Shown here: in pieces, positions 14,085 to 21,686 of the stretch
Position numbering within the stretch: the first letter of the stretch is position 1
How the letters are laid out: each line of letters opens with the position of its first letter
DNA from: Vulcanimicrobiota bacterium
GTDB lineage: Bacteria; Vulcanimicrobiota; Vulcanimicrobiia; Vulcanimicrobiales; Vulcanimicrobiaceae
Assembly: GCA_030038335.1 (NCBI GenBank)
Contig: JASHPC010000104.1
Coordinates: 1 to 21,815, forward strand
Direction of reading: 5' to 3'
DNA: 21,815 nt
Position numbers and translations under genes: made by a program
Notes under the pieces: model-generated
What the model saw: the letters and a program-made list of their open reading frames with translations, nothing else
Told to the model about the DNA's origin: nothing
Databases searched by the model: none

Positions 14085-14905
14085 AGGCACGTGTCCTCGT
14101 CGTCGACGACAACGTGACAAACCTCGACCTCATGGCGTATCTGCTGCGCGCCTTCGGGTATGAATGCACGGCACTCCCCGACGCCGCAACCGCGCTCGAG
14201 AGAGCGCGAACGGGGTATGACATTGCGCTCGTCGACATCCTGATGCCGGGAATGGACGGCTATGAGTTCGCGCGGCGATTTCGCGCAGATGCAACGCTCG
14301 CCGCGACGCCGCTCGTGGCGGTCACGGCACTCGCGATGCCCGGTGACGAAGAACATATTCGCAAAGCCGGTTTTGACGGCTATATCGCAAAGCCGATCGA
14401 TCCGGAACGCTTCGTCACGCAGGTCGAGGCGCATCTGAAGACGCGACCGAGCGCATCGGCACTGGCCGCGACCTCGTCCGCGCGCGCAGTGTCTGCTGCG
14501 GCAAGTCCGCAGGAGATCGGCATCGTTCTCGCCGTGGACGACCGGCAGTCGAATCTCGACCTCATCAGATTGTCGCTCGCACCTTCGGGCTATCGCGTGG
14601 CGGAGGCTCGAAGCATTGGAGAAGCGATGAGCGTCGTGCGGCGCATGCCGCCCTCTCTCATCCTTTGCGATCTCCACATGCCTCCCGAGACTGGCTTCAC
14701 GTTGCTGGAGAAGTTGCGCGAGCGCGAGGAGTGGTGCTCGATTCCCTTCGTTTTCCTCTCCTCGAAGCCGTGGGAACCGAAGGACCGTGAGCGTGGCATG
14801 GCACTTGGCGTCCGAAAGTTTCTGGCTAGACCGATCGATCCCGAAGATCTGCGTTCGCACATCGACGAGTGTCTACACCGTGGCGACGATTCTCATCGCG
14901 GATGA
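14081..14905 (+). CDS. Tandem receiver (REC-REC) protein without output domain
   Basis: 274 residues from a GTG that overlaps the kinase stop. REC1 (about 2-120): VVDD pocket, D52 in LVDILMPGMDG, T in AVTALA and K104 in YIAKPID. A 25-residue Ala/Ser-rich linker follows. REC2 (about 147-265): AVDDRQSN and D197 in LCDLHMPPETG, but the usual switch lysine is Arg (FLARPIDPED), so REC2 may be altered in phosphorylation chemistry. There is no DNA-binding, GGDEF or other output, so it is more likely a phosphorelay or protein-interaction node for the upstream kinase. The 3' end overlaps the next REC gene by 26 bases. Confidence 0.88.
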   Translation: MKARVLVVDDNVTNLDLMAYLLRAFGYECTALPDAATALERARTGYDIALVDILMPGMDGYEFARRFRADATLAATPLVAVTALAMPGDEEHIRKAGFDGYIAKPIDPERFVTQVEAHLKTRPSASALAATSSARAVSAAASPQEIGIVLAVDDRQSNLDLIRLSLAPSGYRVAEARSIGEAMSVVRRMPPSLILCDLHMPPETGFTLLEKLREREEWCSIPFVFLSSKPWEPKDRERGMALGVRKFLARPIDPEDLRSHIDECLHRGDDSHRG

Positions 14906-15254
14906 CGACGCCGCGAGCCGCCTGCTGCTCGAAACGTTGCTTCAGCACATGGGACACGCGGTGACGTCGGCGGCCAATGGTGCCGACGCGTTGCAGATCG
15001 CTTACACGGTGAGGCCCGATGTCGTGCTCACGGATCTCTCGATGCCCGCGCTCAGCGGTGCGGAGTTCGTCCGAGCACTTCGCAAGGATTCACGAACGAA
15101 AGCGTCGCGTATAGCTCTCTATACCGCGACGCCGGTCAACGCGGCGCTCCGCGACTTCATGGATATCTACGGCGTATTGGCATTGATTGCAAAGCCAGCA
15201 GAGCCGGCGATCGTCATGCAAACGATCGAAGATCTGTTGCGGCCGGTTCCCTAA
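14880..15254 (+). CDS. Single-domain response regulator (REC only, CheY-like)
   Basis: 124 residues. Pocket IADDD, D52 in VLTDLSMPALSG, T in LYTATP and K in LIAKPAEP complete a functional-looking receiver. No output domain follows. The start is a GTG (14880) inside the end of the tandem-REC gene; the frame is open to 14787, but that stretch has no REC homology. It is the last gene of the kinase operon and its stop overlaps the stop region of the convergent exported-protein gene at 15251 by 4 bases. It probably carries phosphate from the kinase to an unknown target. Confidence 0.85.
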   Translation: MATILIADDDAASRLLLETLLQHMGHAVTSAANGADALQIAYTVRPDVVLTDLSMPALSGAEFVRALRKDSRTKASRIALYTATPVNAALRDFMDIYGVLALIAKPAEPAIVMQTIEDLLRPVP

Positions 15255-15736
15255 CCTCTCGGCACCGTGACGACCGTCAACGAGGTCACGTTGCGCACCC
15301 ATCGCGCCTGCGTTCGATCGCACGGTGCTACGACGTGAAACGGGCCCAGCCTCGCGGAAAGGGCCGCGCCGTTGCGTTCGTCGGCCAAAATCGGGGCACA
15401 TCGTGTTGCGCTCGTGTCGAGCTCGGCAAGCGAGTATAGCGCCACATAGCCGTCGGAGCCGCGAACGGCGAGGTACGAGCGCGCCGGAGCGCCGCGTACC
15501 GCTGCACCAGTCGGCGCACCCGCCCGATGGAGCAGGATTGCAAGCGGAGTCCCAGTGTAGTGCGACGTCGTTCCGTCGTGTTCGACGGCAGCGATCGTAA
15601 TGCGAGGAAACGCGTGAAGCGCCGCATCGTTCAATACTTCGCCGTGAACGAAGGCACCGTGAACGGTGACCGTCGTGGCTCGCGGTGCCGCGGCGAGCGT
15701 GACCGCGAACGCTAGGAGCGCGAGCGCGTTCTTCAC
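15251..15736 (-). CDS. Exported protein with a sulfite-oxidase-type molybdopterin-binding fold
   Basis: 161 residues. A Sec signal peptide (NALALLAFAVTLAAAPRA) is followed by a sequence resembling the oxidoreductase molybdopterin-binding domain (PF00174-like): TVTVHG, YTGTPLAILLHRAGAP, YLAVRGSDGYVALYSLAEL, LADERNGAALSARLGPFHVVAP and WVRNVTSLTVV. Proteins of this small exported type are common beside molybdenum genes. The cysteine that binds Mo in true sulfite oxidases is not seen in its usual place, so it may bind a ligand or cofactor without redox chemistry. The start is a GTG overlapping the stop of the Mop gene (GTGA), so it is coupled to molybdate handling. Confidence 0.65.
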   Translation of the reverse strand: MKNALALLAFAVTLAAAPRATTVTVHGAFVHGEVLNDAALHAFPRITIAAVEHDGTTSHYTGTPLAILLHRAGAPTGAAVRGAPARSYLAVRGSDGYVALYSLAELDTSATRCAPILADERNGAALSARLGPFHVVAPCDRTQARWVRNVTSLTVVTVPRG

Positions 15737-15936
15737 TTTCCGATCATAACCTCCGTTGACTTGATTATCACGGTGACACGGTCACCGTCCTTTACACCTA
15801 GGCGTTCCACCGACGAACGCGTAATCGCAGCTACGACCTTAGCAGCGTCGACCTCGACGACTACCTCTGCCATCACCGTGCCGGTTTTTACGCTGCGGAC
15901 CGTACCGCGCAGTTGATTTCGTGCGCTGATTTCCAT
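15733..15936 (-). CDS. Molbindin (Mop/TOBE domain molybdate-binding protein)
   Basis: 67 residues, a single TOBE/Mop domain: MEISARNQLRGTVRSVKTGT at the start, AEVVVEVDAAKVVAAITRSSVERLGVKDGDRV in the middle and VIIKSTEVMIGK at the end. Molbindins form hexamers that store molybdate or tungstate in the cytoplasm. The start was set at ATG 15936 because the domain begins with the usual MEISARN; a much longer open frame upstream is only the antisense-frame overlap of the porin gene. The ATG overlaps the porin stop by one base (TAATG). Its location next to moaA and a molybdoenzyme agrees with the role. Confidence 0.93.
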   Translation of the reverse strand: MEISARNQLRGTVRSVKTGTVMAEVVVEVDAAKVVAAITRSSVERLGVKDGDRVTVIIKSTEVMIGK

Positions 15937-17099
15937 TAGTGCGTCACCCCTATCTCGAGAATGTAGCGATTCTGCGCTGCCAGGTCGCCGCCTGCGCCAA
16001 ATCCTAGGCCCGGCATGAGATTCGTCACGTTCACGTGCGACCACTCGGCGCGGACGAAGAGCGGACCGCTCTTGTACGTCGGCGTGAGCGTAATCGACGT
16101 CGCGGCGCTTCCCGGTCCATATCCGATCAAGTCCGCGTTTGCGTTCATGTCGGTAACGGCACTGTCGTTGCTGATCGATTCGAAGCGGAAACCGAGCGAA
16201 TACTGCGAGGTGAAGTTGTACGTCCCCAGCAAGGACGCAACGAACGCCGATTCGTTCCCGTAATGGTATGCGGGAACTGCCGGCGAACTCACCCAGAGAA
16301 GATACGGCGTCAACACGAACTTGCCGAACGTGTTCGCGTACATGAGATCGTACTCGCTCTTGTTTGCGACGGACGCCGTTGGGTTGGGTGGGGATGCAGC
16401 GCCCGGAACGATTGCGGCAAGTGAGAACGTCTCGGTTGCCGTCGGAGCGAATGCGATCGAACTTTCGAATGCCCGACTCGTCCCGCCGTAGTATCCGTCG
16501 TTCCCTTCGAACGAGAGCGTCCACGGACCATTCGTGTACACCCCGCGCACGCCGTGACTGATGAGCGGCTCGATCGCCCAGCCGAAGCCTCGTTCGATGT
16601 TGAAGTTCTGATAGGTGAACGGCGACTCTTGGCCGAGTAGCGTCACGAGCTTTCCCGCCTCAAACGACAGATGTGGATCCACGGTGTACGAGATATCGTA
16701 GAGCGGCAAGGGTGAGTAAAGCGATGTGTTCGCGCCGTTTTGGTCGATCGGGTTTATCGACGCGCCGACGATCGGGAAACTATAGTAACCCGCCGTTGCA
16801 CCGAGGCTGAACCGATCGAGATTCAGCGTTGCGTCGACGAGTGCGTTCGTAAAGTCCGTGCGTGCCGTTCTGTCCGCGCCTGCCGGCGTGTCGAGTGCTC
16901 CGGTCGCATTTGCCGGGTTCGACGAATACGTCGCACCGCTAAGCGCGCCGCCCCATTGAAAGACCGGCGTCGGCGTTGGCGTGGCCGCGGGCGAAGGCGA
17001 CGGTGACGGTGGTGTCTGCGCCGACGCACCCGCTGTCGACAAGAGCCATAGCAGCGTACAGCTTGCAAGAACGACCGTACCAAGGTTGAGCGTTTTCAC
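15936..17099 (-). CDS. Outer-membrane beta-barrel porin (OmpL/bbp2-like)
   Basis: 387 residues. A Sec signal peptide (residues 1-28, ending ASAQ) is followed by a Pro/Ser/Thr-rich linker (PSPSPSPAATPTPTP) and a run of alternating aromatic-hydrophobic strands with glycine and asparagine turns (GAGFGWAIEP-like blocks, SLGFRFESISND, AEWSHVNVTNL) up to a terminal YILEIGVTH. This is the pattern of outer-membrane porins of the putative beta-barrel porin-2 type. Substrate is unknown; given Mop next to it and molybdenum genes around it, uptake of molybdate or of the TorA-like substrate is one guess. The start is GTG 17099 with GGAGG 5 bases upstream. An inverted repeat sits directly before the ribosome site. 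Confidence 0.82.
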   Translation of the reverse strand: MKTLNLGTVVLASCTLLWLLSTAGASAQTPPSPSPSPAATPTPTPVFQWGGALSGATYSSNPANATGALDTPAGADRTARTDFTNALVDATLNLDRFSLGATAGYYSFPIVGASINPIDQNGANTSLYSPLPLYDISYTVDPHLSFEAGKLVTLLGQESPFTYQNFNIERGFGWAIEPLISHGVRGVYTNGPWTLSFEGNDGYYGGTSRAFESSIAFAPTATETFSLAAIVPGAASPPNPTASVANKSEYDLMYANTFGKFVLTPYLLWVSSPAVPAYHYGNESAFVASLLGTYNFTSQYSLGFRFESISNDSAVTDMNANADLIGYGPGSAATSITLTPTYKSGPLFVRAEWSHVNVTNLMPGLGFGAGGDLAAQNRYILEIGVTH

Positions 17100-17107
17100 G
17101 ATTGCCT

Positions 17108-17129
17108 CCAGAACATTTCCTTGTTCTGG
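17108..17129. promoter_or_regulatory. Inverted repeat upstream of the porin start
   Basis: CCAGAAC (17108-17114) and GTTCTGG (17123-17129) are perfect 7-bp inverted arms around an 8-base centre, placed just before and partly over GGAGG of the porin gene. It could be a regulator operator or an mRNA hairpin that limits ribosome access. It does not resemble the ModE consensus, so no regulator is named. Confidence 0.4.
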
Positions 17130-17197
17130 AAGCGTACTCTACGGTTCCGAAGCTATCGCGAACGTGCGAGGAAGTTGTTGAGAAGCGCTCTCGCGTG

Positions 17198-18184
17198 CTA
17201 ACCGCCGATTTCGGAAAGAGCACGCATGCGTGAAGCCGGCTCTCCCAAACGGAGGTGGTGACGCTCAGGCTTGATGAGCATCGAACGCTGAAGCATTTCG
17301 GCGATCTTCGATTCCGTTGCGCCGGCTCGCAGCGCCGTCCTCAGGTCGACGTGATAATCGCCAAAGAGACACAGCCGCAAGCGCCCGTCGGCGGTCAGTC
17401 GAATCCGATTGCAGCGGTTACAGTAGTCGTGCGAGAGCGGAGTGATCACGCCGATCGTACCCGCCGAGTTTGGAAGTGCGTAATAACGCGCCGGTCCGTT
17501 CCCAGCGGGTCCGAGCACCGGCTGCAAGTCACCGATGTCGCGCAGCCGCTCGAGCAACTCGTTCGCGGGAACGTACTCTTCACGCTGCGCTTCCGAGTAC
17601 GCTAGCACGGGCATGACCTCGATGAAACGCACCGCAATGGGCAGACGGCGCGCGAGCTCCGCGAAATCGGCCACCTCGTCGTCGTTGCGCCCGCGCATGA
17701 CGACGCAGTTGACCTTCACAGGGGCGAGGCCGTAGGCAATCGCTGCATCGATGCCGCGCAAGACTCGATCGAGTCCCGGCCGGCGAGCGATCGTCTCGAA
17801 ACGGTCCGCGCGAAGCGTGTCGAGCGAGACGTTTACGCGCTTGAGCCCCGCTTGCGCGAGCGCGCCGATTTGTTCTTCTAGCAGCAGCCCGTTCGTCGAA
17901 AGCGCGAGGTCGTCGATTCCTGGAATCTCGGCGATCATCGCCACGAGCCGTTCCAGGTTGGGTCGCAAGAGTGGCTCACCGCCGGTTAGGCGGATCGTCC
18001 GCACGCCGACCGATGCCGCCGCGCGTACGATCGCCGCGATCTCTTCGTACGAAAGAATCTCGTCTCGGTGCAGCCATGGCAAGCCAGCCTCGGGCATGCA
18101 GTAGACGCACCGCAGATTGCACTTGTCGGTCACCGAAACGCGAAGATACTCGATCGGACGCGCGAAAGCGTCGCTCAGATTCAC
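17198..18184 (-). CDS. moaA: GTP 3',8-cyclase MoaA (radical SAM, molybdopterin synthesis)
   Basis: First step of molybdopterin synthesis: turns GTP into 3',8-cyclo-GTP. 328 residues. The radical-SAM cluster cysteines are C22, C26 and C29 (DKCNLRCVYC). GGEPLLR is the SAM-binding motif and LSTNGLLL and VNVSLDTL follow. The C-terminal second 4Fe-4S cluster is CNRCNRIRLTADGRLRLC, and the protein ends in the conserved Gly-Gly (EIGG) needed for activity. I chose GTG 18184: it overlaps the TorA-like stop as GTGA and has GAGGG 4 bases before it; the longer frame to 18334 is inside that gene. MoaC, MoaD and MoaE are not in the window. Confidence 0.95.
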   Translation of the reverse strand: MNLSDAFARPIEYLRVSVTDKCNLRCVYCMPEAGLPWLHRDEILSYEEIAAIVRAAASVGVRTIRLTGGEPLLRPNLERLVAMIAEIPGIDDLALSTNGLLLEEQIGALAQAGLKRVNVSLDTLRADRFETIARRPGLDRVLRGIDAAIAYGLAPVKVNCVVMRGRNDDEVADFAELARRLPIAVRFIEVMPVLAYSEAQREEYVPANELLERLRDIGDLQPVLGPAGNGPARYYALPNSAGTIGVITPLSHDYCNRCNRIRLTADGRLRLCLFGDYHVDLRTALRAGATESKIAEMLQRSMLIKPERHHLRLGEPASRMRALSEIGG

Positions 18185-20625
18185 GTGACCCTCGGCGGAT
18201 CGAAGGCGGTCACCGTTGGAATGGGGCCCTCGTGTTTCGATACTTCCACGAGCGTCGTGTTCGCGATGTTTCCCTGTGCGAGCTGCGACGTGCCTTTGTC
18301 CAGCGTCACGACGTTGGGCAGCCCATGCTTGCACGTCGGCGTTCCGCTTTGCGGATTGTCGGGGTCGTACCAGGCGCCTTCGTGAAGCACGACGACTCCG
18401 GGCCGAACTCTATCGGTCACCATCGCACCTGCGAGCGTGCTGCCGCGATCGTTGTGAACTTTAACGACGTCACCGTTTGCGATGCCACGTTTCTTTGCGT
18501 CCTCCGTATTGATCCAGATTGGCTCGCGGTGTTGCACTTCGTACCAGGTGCGAATCCACGTGTTGTCGAGCTGCGAATGCAAGCGGTAGTAGGGATGCGG
18601 TGACACCATATGGAGCGGGTACTGCTTCGCCTTCGGGCTTCCCAGCCACTCCGCCGGCTCGATCCACGTCGGGTGCGGCGGGCAGTCGTCGTAATGATAC
18701 CCTGCTATCGTCGCAGAGTACAGCTCGATCTTGCCCGACGGCGTACCGAGCGGGTGGAGCGCCGGATTCTCGCGGAAGTCGGCGTGCACGGTGAACTCCT
18801 TGGAGTCCGCCGGAGTTGGAAACTCGACGTAGCCACGCTTCCAGAACGTCTCGAAATCGGGCATTGCCACCTTCATCGGCGCCGCCTGCTTCTGCGCGCC
18901 CTCATAGAACTCACGTATCCACGCCATCTCCGATTTCCCCTCGGTGAACTGCTGCTCGAATCCGAGCTGCTTTGAAATGCCGGCGAGGATGTCGAAGTCA
19001 CTTTTCGCTTCGTAGAGCGGTGGAATGACGCGTTTCATCGCAACGATGTACTGATGCGAGTACGCTCCGCAGACCTCTATGTCATTGCGCTCGAACGTCG
19101 TCGTCGTAGGAAGAACGACGTCCGCGAACTTCGCAGTCGACGTCCAAAACGGCTCGTTGACGATGATCGTCTCCGGCCGCCGCCATGCTTCGAGTACTTT
19201 GTTCGTCTGCCAGAGATGCGTGAGCGGGCTGCCACCCGCGTAGTAGATGAGCCGGATGTCGGGATAGGTGAAGGTCGTTCCGTTGTACGGAACCTGCTTG
19301 CCGGGATTCAACAGCATGTCGGTAAAGCGCTCGAACGGAAGAGCCGCGGTTACCGGATTGTTTCCGGCGGAGATTCCCGCGATTCCCGGCGCATTTGCCG
19401 TGAGATCGCCGCCATTGTCGTAGTGATAGCTGATGCCGTAGCCTCCACCCGGAAGGCCAATCTGCCCCAATATCGACGCGAGGGCAACGAGCATCCAATA
19501 CGGCTGTTCGCCATGGTCGGCGCGCTGAATCGAGTAGCCTGACATGAGCATCGTTCGATTTCGCTGCATGTCGTGCGCGAGCGTTCTGATCGTTGCGGCG
19601 TCCAGGCTCGTGATTTTAGACGCCCACTCCGGCGTCTTGGCGACGCCATCGCTCTTCCCGGTGATGTAATCGGAAAGCTGGTCGAAGCCGACGGTGTATG
19701 CATCGAGGAAGGCTTTGTCGTGCTTGCCGGTCGCGATAAGTTCGTGCGCGATACCGAGCATGAGCGCCGTGTCGGTATTCGGACGCGGTGCAATCCACTC
19801 GGCCTCTAGATACTCGACCGTCGAAGAACGACGAGGATCGATAGCGATGACGCGCGCGCGTTTCGCGCGCACCTTGTCGCGGAACTTCTCGATCGCGCCG
19901 TAGAAATAATGGTCGGACGGATGCGTGCCGATTTGATCGCCCTTCACCGGATCGCATCCCCAGAGCACGAGGAGATCCGTGTTCTGTTGGATCGTCGGCC
20001 ATGCGCTCTGCTGGCTATAGACTTCGAGGTCACCCAAAACGTGCGGCAGGATGACCATGGCTGCCGCGACGCTTGGGTCTCCTGTGCAATCGGTGAAGCC
20101 GCCGTGCAAGCCGAGCATTCGGCGAACGAGTGCCGACGCGTTGTGGAGCGAGCCTACCGACTGCCAGTCGGCCGTTCCGGGAAAGATGCTCGCGTTTCCG
20201 TGTCCGGATTTTACGCGTTTTAGCTCGCTCGCAACGAGATCGAATGCTTTCTCCCAACTCACTCGCACGAACTCCTCGCGTCCTCGCCCCTCGCCGCCGG
20301 CCTTGTAGCCCTGCTCCAAGAAACTCTTGCGTACGGAGGGATACTGAACGCGGCTCTTCGCATACACGCGATCGGCAAACGAATCAATCATACGCGTTGG
20401 ATGTGCGTCGCGCGCGGAGCCTTTCGCGCCCGTGAACTTCCCGCGGCGAACCGTCGCTTCGATCATGCCCCAATGCGTTGCGGTGGGAACCACCTCGATC
20501 GCAGCCGGATCTCCGCCCGCCGCTTCGATTGCGCGAGCGATCTCCGGTGGCACGACGAGCGCGCTTCCCGCTGCTGCGGTTCCTACGATGAGGTCTCGCC
20601 GAGAGATACGCCCTTGCTGACTCAT
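18181..20625 (-). CDS. Tat-exported TorA-family molybdoenzyme (TMAO/S- or N-oxide reductase)
   Basis: 814 residues. A twin-arginine signal (SRRDLIVGTAAAGSALVVPP) sends the folded enzyme to the periplasm. It lacks the N-terminal 4Fe-4S CxxCxxxC motif, as in the TorA/DorA/BisC branch of the DMSO reductase family. S156 in ADWQSVG is the likely Mo-ligand serine. Other matches to the branch are LPHVLGDLEVYSQQSAWP, LLVLWGCDPVKGDQIG, IAIDPRRSSTVEYLEAEW, GGGYGISYHYDNGG, VLPTTTTFERND, MVSPHPYYRLHSQLDN and the C-terminal WINTEDAKKRGIANGDVVKVHNDRGS. The TorC-like cytochrome encoded upstream favours TMAO or a related S/N-oxide as substrate; DMSO or methionine sulfoxide cannot be ruled out. No TorD chaperone is recognised. 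Confidence 0.92.
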   Translation of the reverse strand: MSQQGRISRRDLIVGTAAAGSALVVPPEIARAIEAAGGDPAAIEVVPTATHWGMIEATVRRGKFTGAKGSARDAHPTRMIDSFADRVYAKSRVQYPSVRKSFLEQGYKAGGEGRGREEFVRVSWEKAFDLVASELKRVKSGHGNASIFPGTADWQSVGSLHNASALVRRMLGLHGGFTDCTGDPSVAAAMVILPHVLGDLEVYSQQSAWPTIQQNTDLLVLWGCDPVKGDQIGTHPSDHYFYGAIEKFRDKVRAKRARVIAIDPRRSSTVEYLEAEWIAPRPNTDTALMLGIAHELIATGKHDKAFLDAYTVGFDQLSDYITGKSDGVAKTPEWASKITSLDAATIRTLAHDMQRNRTMLMSGYSIQRADHGEQPYWMLVALASILGQIGLPGGGYGISYHYDNGGDLTANAPGIAGISAGNNPVTAALPFERFTDMLLNPGKQVPYNGTTFTYPDIRLIYYAGGSPLTHLWQTNKVLEAWRRPETIIVNEPFWTSTAKFADVVLPTTTTFERNDIEVCGAYSHQYIVAMKRVIPPLYEAKSDFDILAGISKQLGFEQQFTEGKSEMAWIREFYEGAQKQAAPMKVAMPDFETFWKRGYVEFPTPADSKEFTVHADFRENPALHPLGTPSGKIELYSATIAGYHYDDCPPHPTWIEPAEWLGSPKAKQYPLHMVSPHPYYRLHSQLDNTWIRTWYEVQHREPIWINTEDAKKRGIANGDVVKVHNDRGSTLAGAMVTDRVRPGVVVLHEGAWYDPDNPQSGTPTCKHGLPNVVTLDKGTSQLAQGNIANTTLVEVSKHEGPIPTVTAFDPPRVT

Positions 20626-20641
20626 ACGATTGTCCTTTCTT

Positions 20642-21256
20642 TTACGGTGCGCGCGCGTGCGTCTGTAGATACTGCGTGATCAGCGCCGACTGCTGCGGAT
20701 CCAAAGCCGCGTTCTTTTCCATAGTCTGCAGGATGCCGGGCCATTGGTTTGCCGTGAAGTCTGTGGTTGCGTGCAACGCGTGACAGGCGCTGCAGCGGGT
20801 GGAGTAGAGTTGGTGCGCGGCGGTCCAGACGACGTTGACGTCGGGAACGAACTCTCCGCTGTCGGCAAATCCGGTGACCTGCACGTGATTCCAGGTATTG
20901 CCGTACGCGTCGCGCGCGGTATCGAGGATCTGGCGGTGCGCCAAGCCGGCTTGCGTGAGCGTCGCCAAGACGATGCGCTGTCCGACGGCTGTATAGATGA
21001 CGGTGTCCCCACCTTGCTGCGCCCATCCGTCCATCGTGATCGACGTCCGGCCCGAACTCGTCTCCGCGCTTTGCACCGGCGTTCCGGGAGTGACGTTTCC
21101 AATGGCCGTACCGTCTTGCGCGTCACCGAAGAGCGGCGTGAGCTCGCGAGCGAACAGCGTCTGCGTTGCGGCTTGCGCGATGACCCCGATCGCGAGAAGA
21201 ACCGCGAAACCCAGTCCCATAACGACTATCAGGCGTGGGCGAGAGCGGTCTTTCAT
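20642..21256 (-). CDS. Membrane-anchored monohaem cytochrome c, TorC C-terminal domain-like
   Basis: 204 residues. One N-terminal transmembrane helix (residues 9-30) anchors it with the rest in the periplasm. The single haem site is C155-S-A-C-H159, followed by TTDFTANQWPGILQTMEKNAALDP, which closely fits the C-terminal monohaem domain of TorC (where a similar FTANQW segment occurs). The pentahaem NapC/NirT part that takes electrons from menaquinol in standard TorC is absent. It thus probably delivers electrons to the TorA-like enzyme but needs another donor. The ATG has GGAGG about 8 bases before it; the TorA-like gene starts 16 bases after its stop, with AAAGGA in the gap. Confidence 0.88.
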   Translation of the reverse strand: MKDRSRPRLIVVMGLGFAVLLAIGVIAQAATQTLFARELTPLFGDAQDGTAIGNVTPGTPVQSAETSSGRTSITMDGWAQQGGDTVIYTAVGQRIVLATLTQAGLAHRQILDTARDAYGNTWNHVQVTGFADSGEFVPDVNVVWTAAHQLYSTRCSACHALHATTDFTANQWPGILQTMEKNAALDPQQSALITQYLQTHARAP

Positions 21257-21292
21257 GGGCTTGCCTCCGTGACTGACATTCTTCGAACTGGC

Positions 21293-21652
21293 TCAGCGCA
21301 CGACCTTGACGGTTAGCGTCATGTTCGGATGACCCGCTCCGCAAAAGATCGAGCAGTGCAGCACGTAGGTACCGGCTTTCCTCGGAGTAACGTCGACGGT
21401 TTTGACGGTACCCGGCATAATTGCCGTCTGAGGAATGCCGAGATCGGAAGATTGAAGACCGTGAACGCCTTCGCGCGACGTGAGCCGCAGTGTCGTCGTT
21501 CGACCGACGTGCAGCGTGATCGTCGACGGCGTGAACTTCCAGTTAGACGTCACGATGGTGATGCTCGACGTTGCCGCCGCCGGTAACGTCGCAAACGCCA
21601 AGCCGGCAACGATCGCCGCGAAAACACCGGTGAGACCAGAAATCTTCTTCAA
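21293..21652 (-). CDS. Exported cupredoxin with a CuA-type site
   Basis: 119 residues. A signal peptide (GLTGVFAAIVAGLAFATLPAAA) exports it to the periplasm, where about 90 residues form one cupredoxin domain. The ligand set is that of a binuclear CuA centre as in cytochrome oxidase subunit II and nitrous-oxide reductase: H64 in GVHGL, then C100-x3-C104-x3-H108-x2-M111 (CSIFCGAGHPNM). The Glu usual between the cysteines is Ile. It has no membrane anchor or oxidase domain, so it is a soluble electron carrier or copper-transfer protein. The start is TTG 21652 with AAGGAG 8 bases upstream. It precedes the cytochrome in the same direction (36 bases apart). Confidence 0.88.
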   Translation of the reverse strand: MKKISGLTGVFAAIVAGLAFATLPAAATSSITIVTSNWKFTPSTITLHVGRTTTLRLTSREGVHGLQSSDLGIPQTAIMPGTVKTVDVTPRKAGTYVLHCSIFCGAGHPNMTLTVKVVR

Positions 21653-21686
21653 GAATGTTGCTCCTTTGCAGATGGATGAGTCTGTA

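Noticed and set aside
15733..16524. 263-codon frame ending in the molbindin domain
   Set aside because: The upstream 196 codons are Arg-rich and lie in an alternative frame of the porin gene. Only the last 67 residues have a recognisable fold and a good start.
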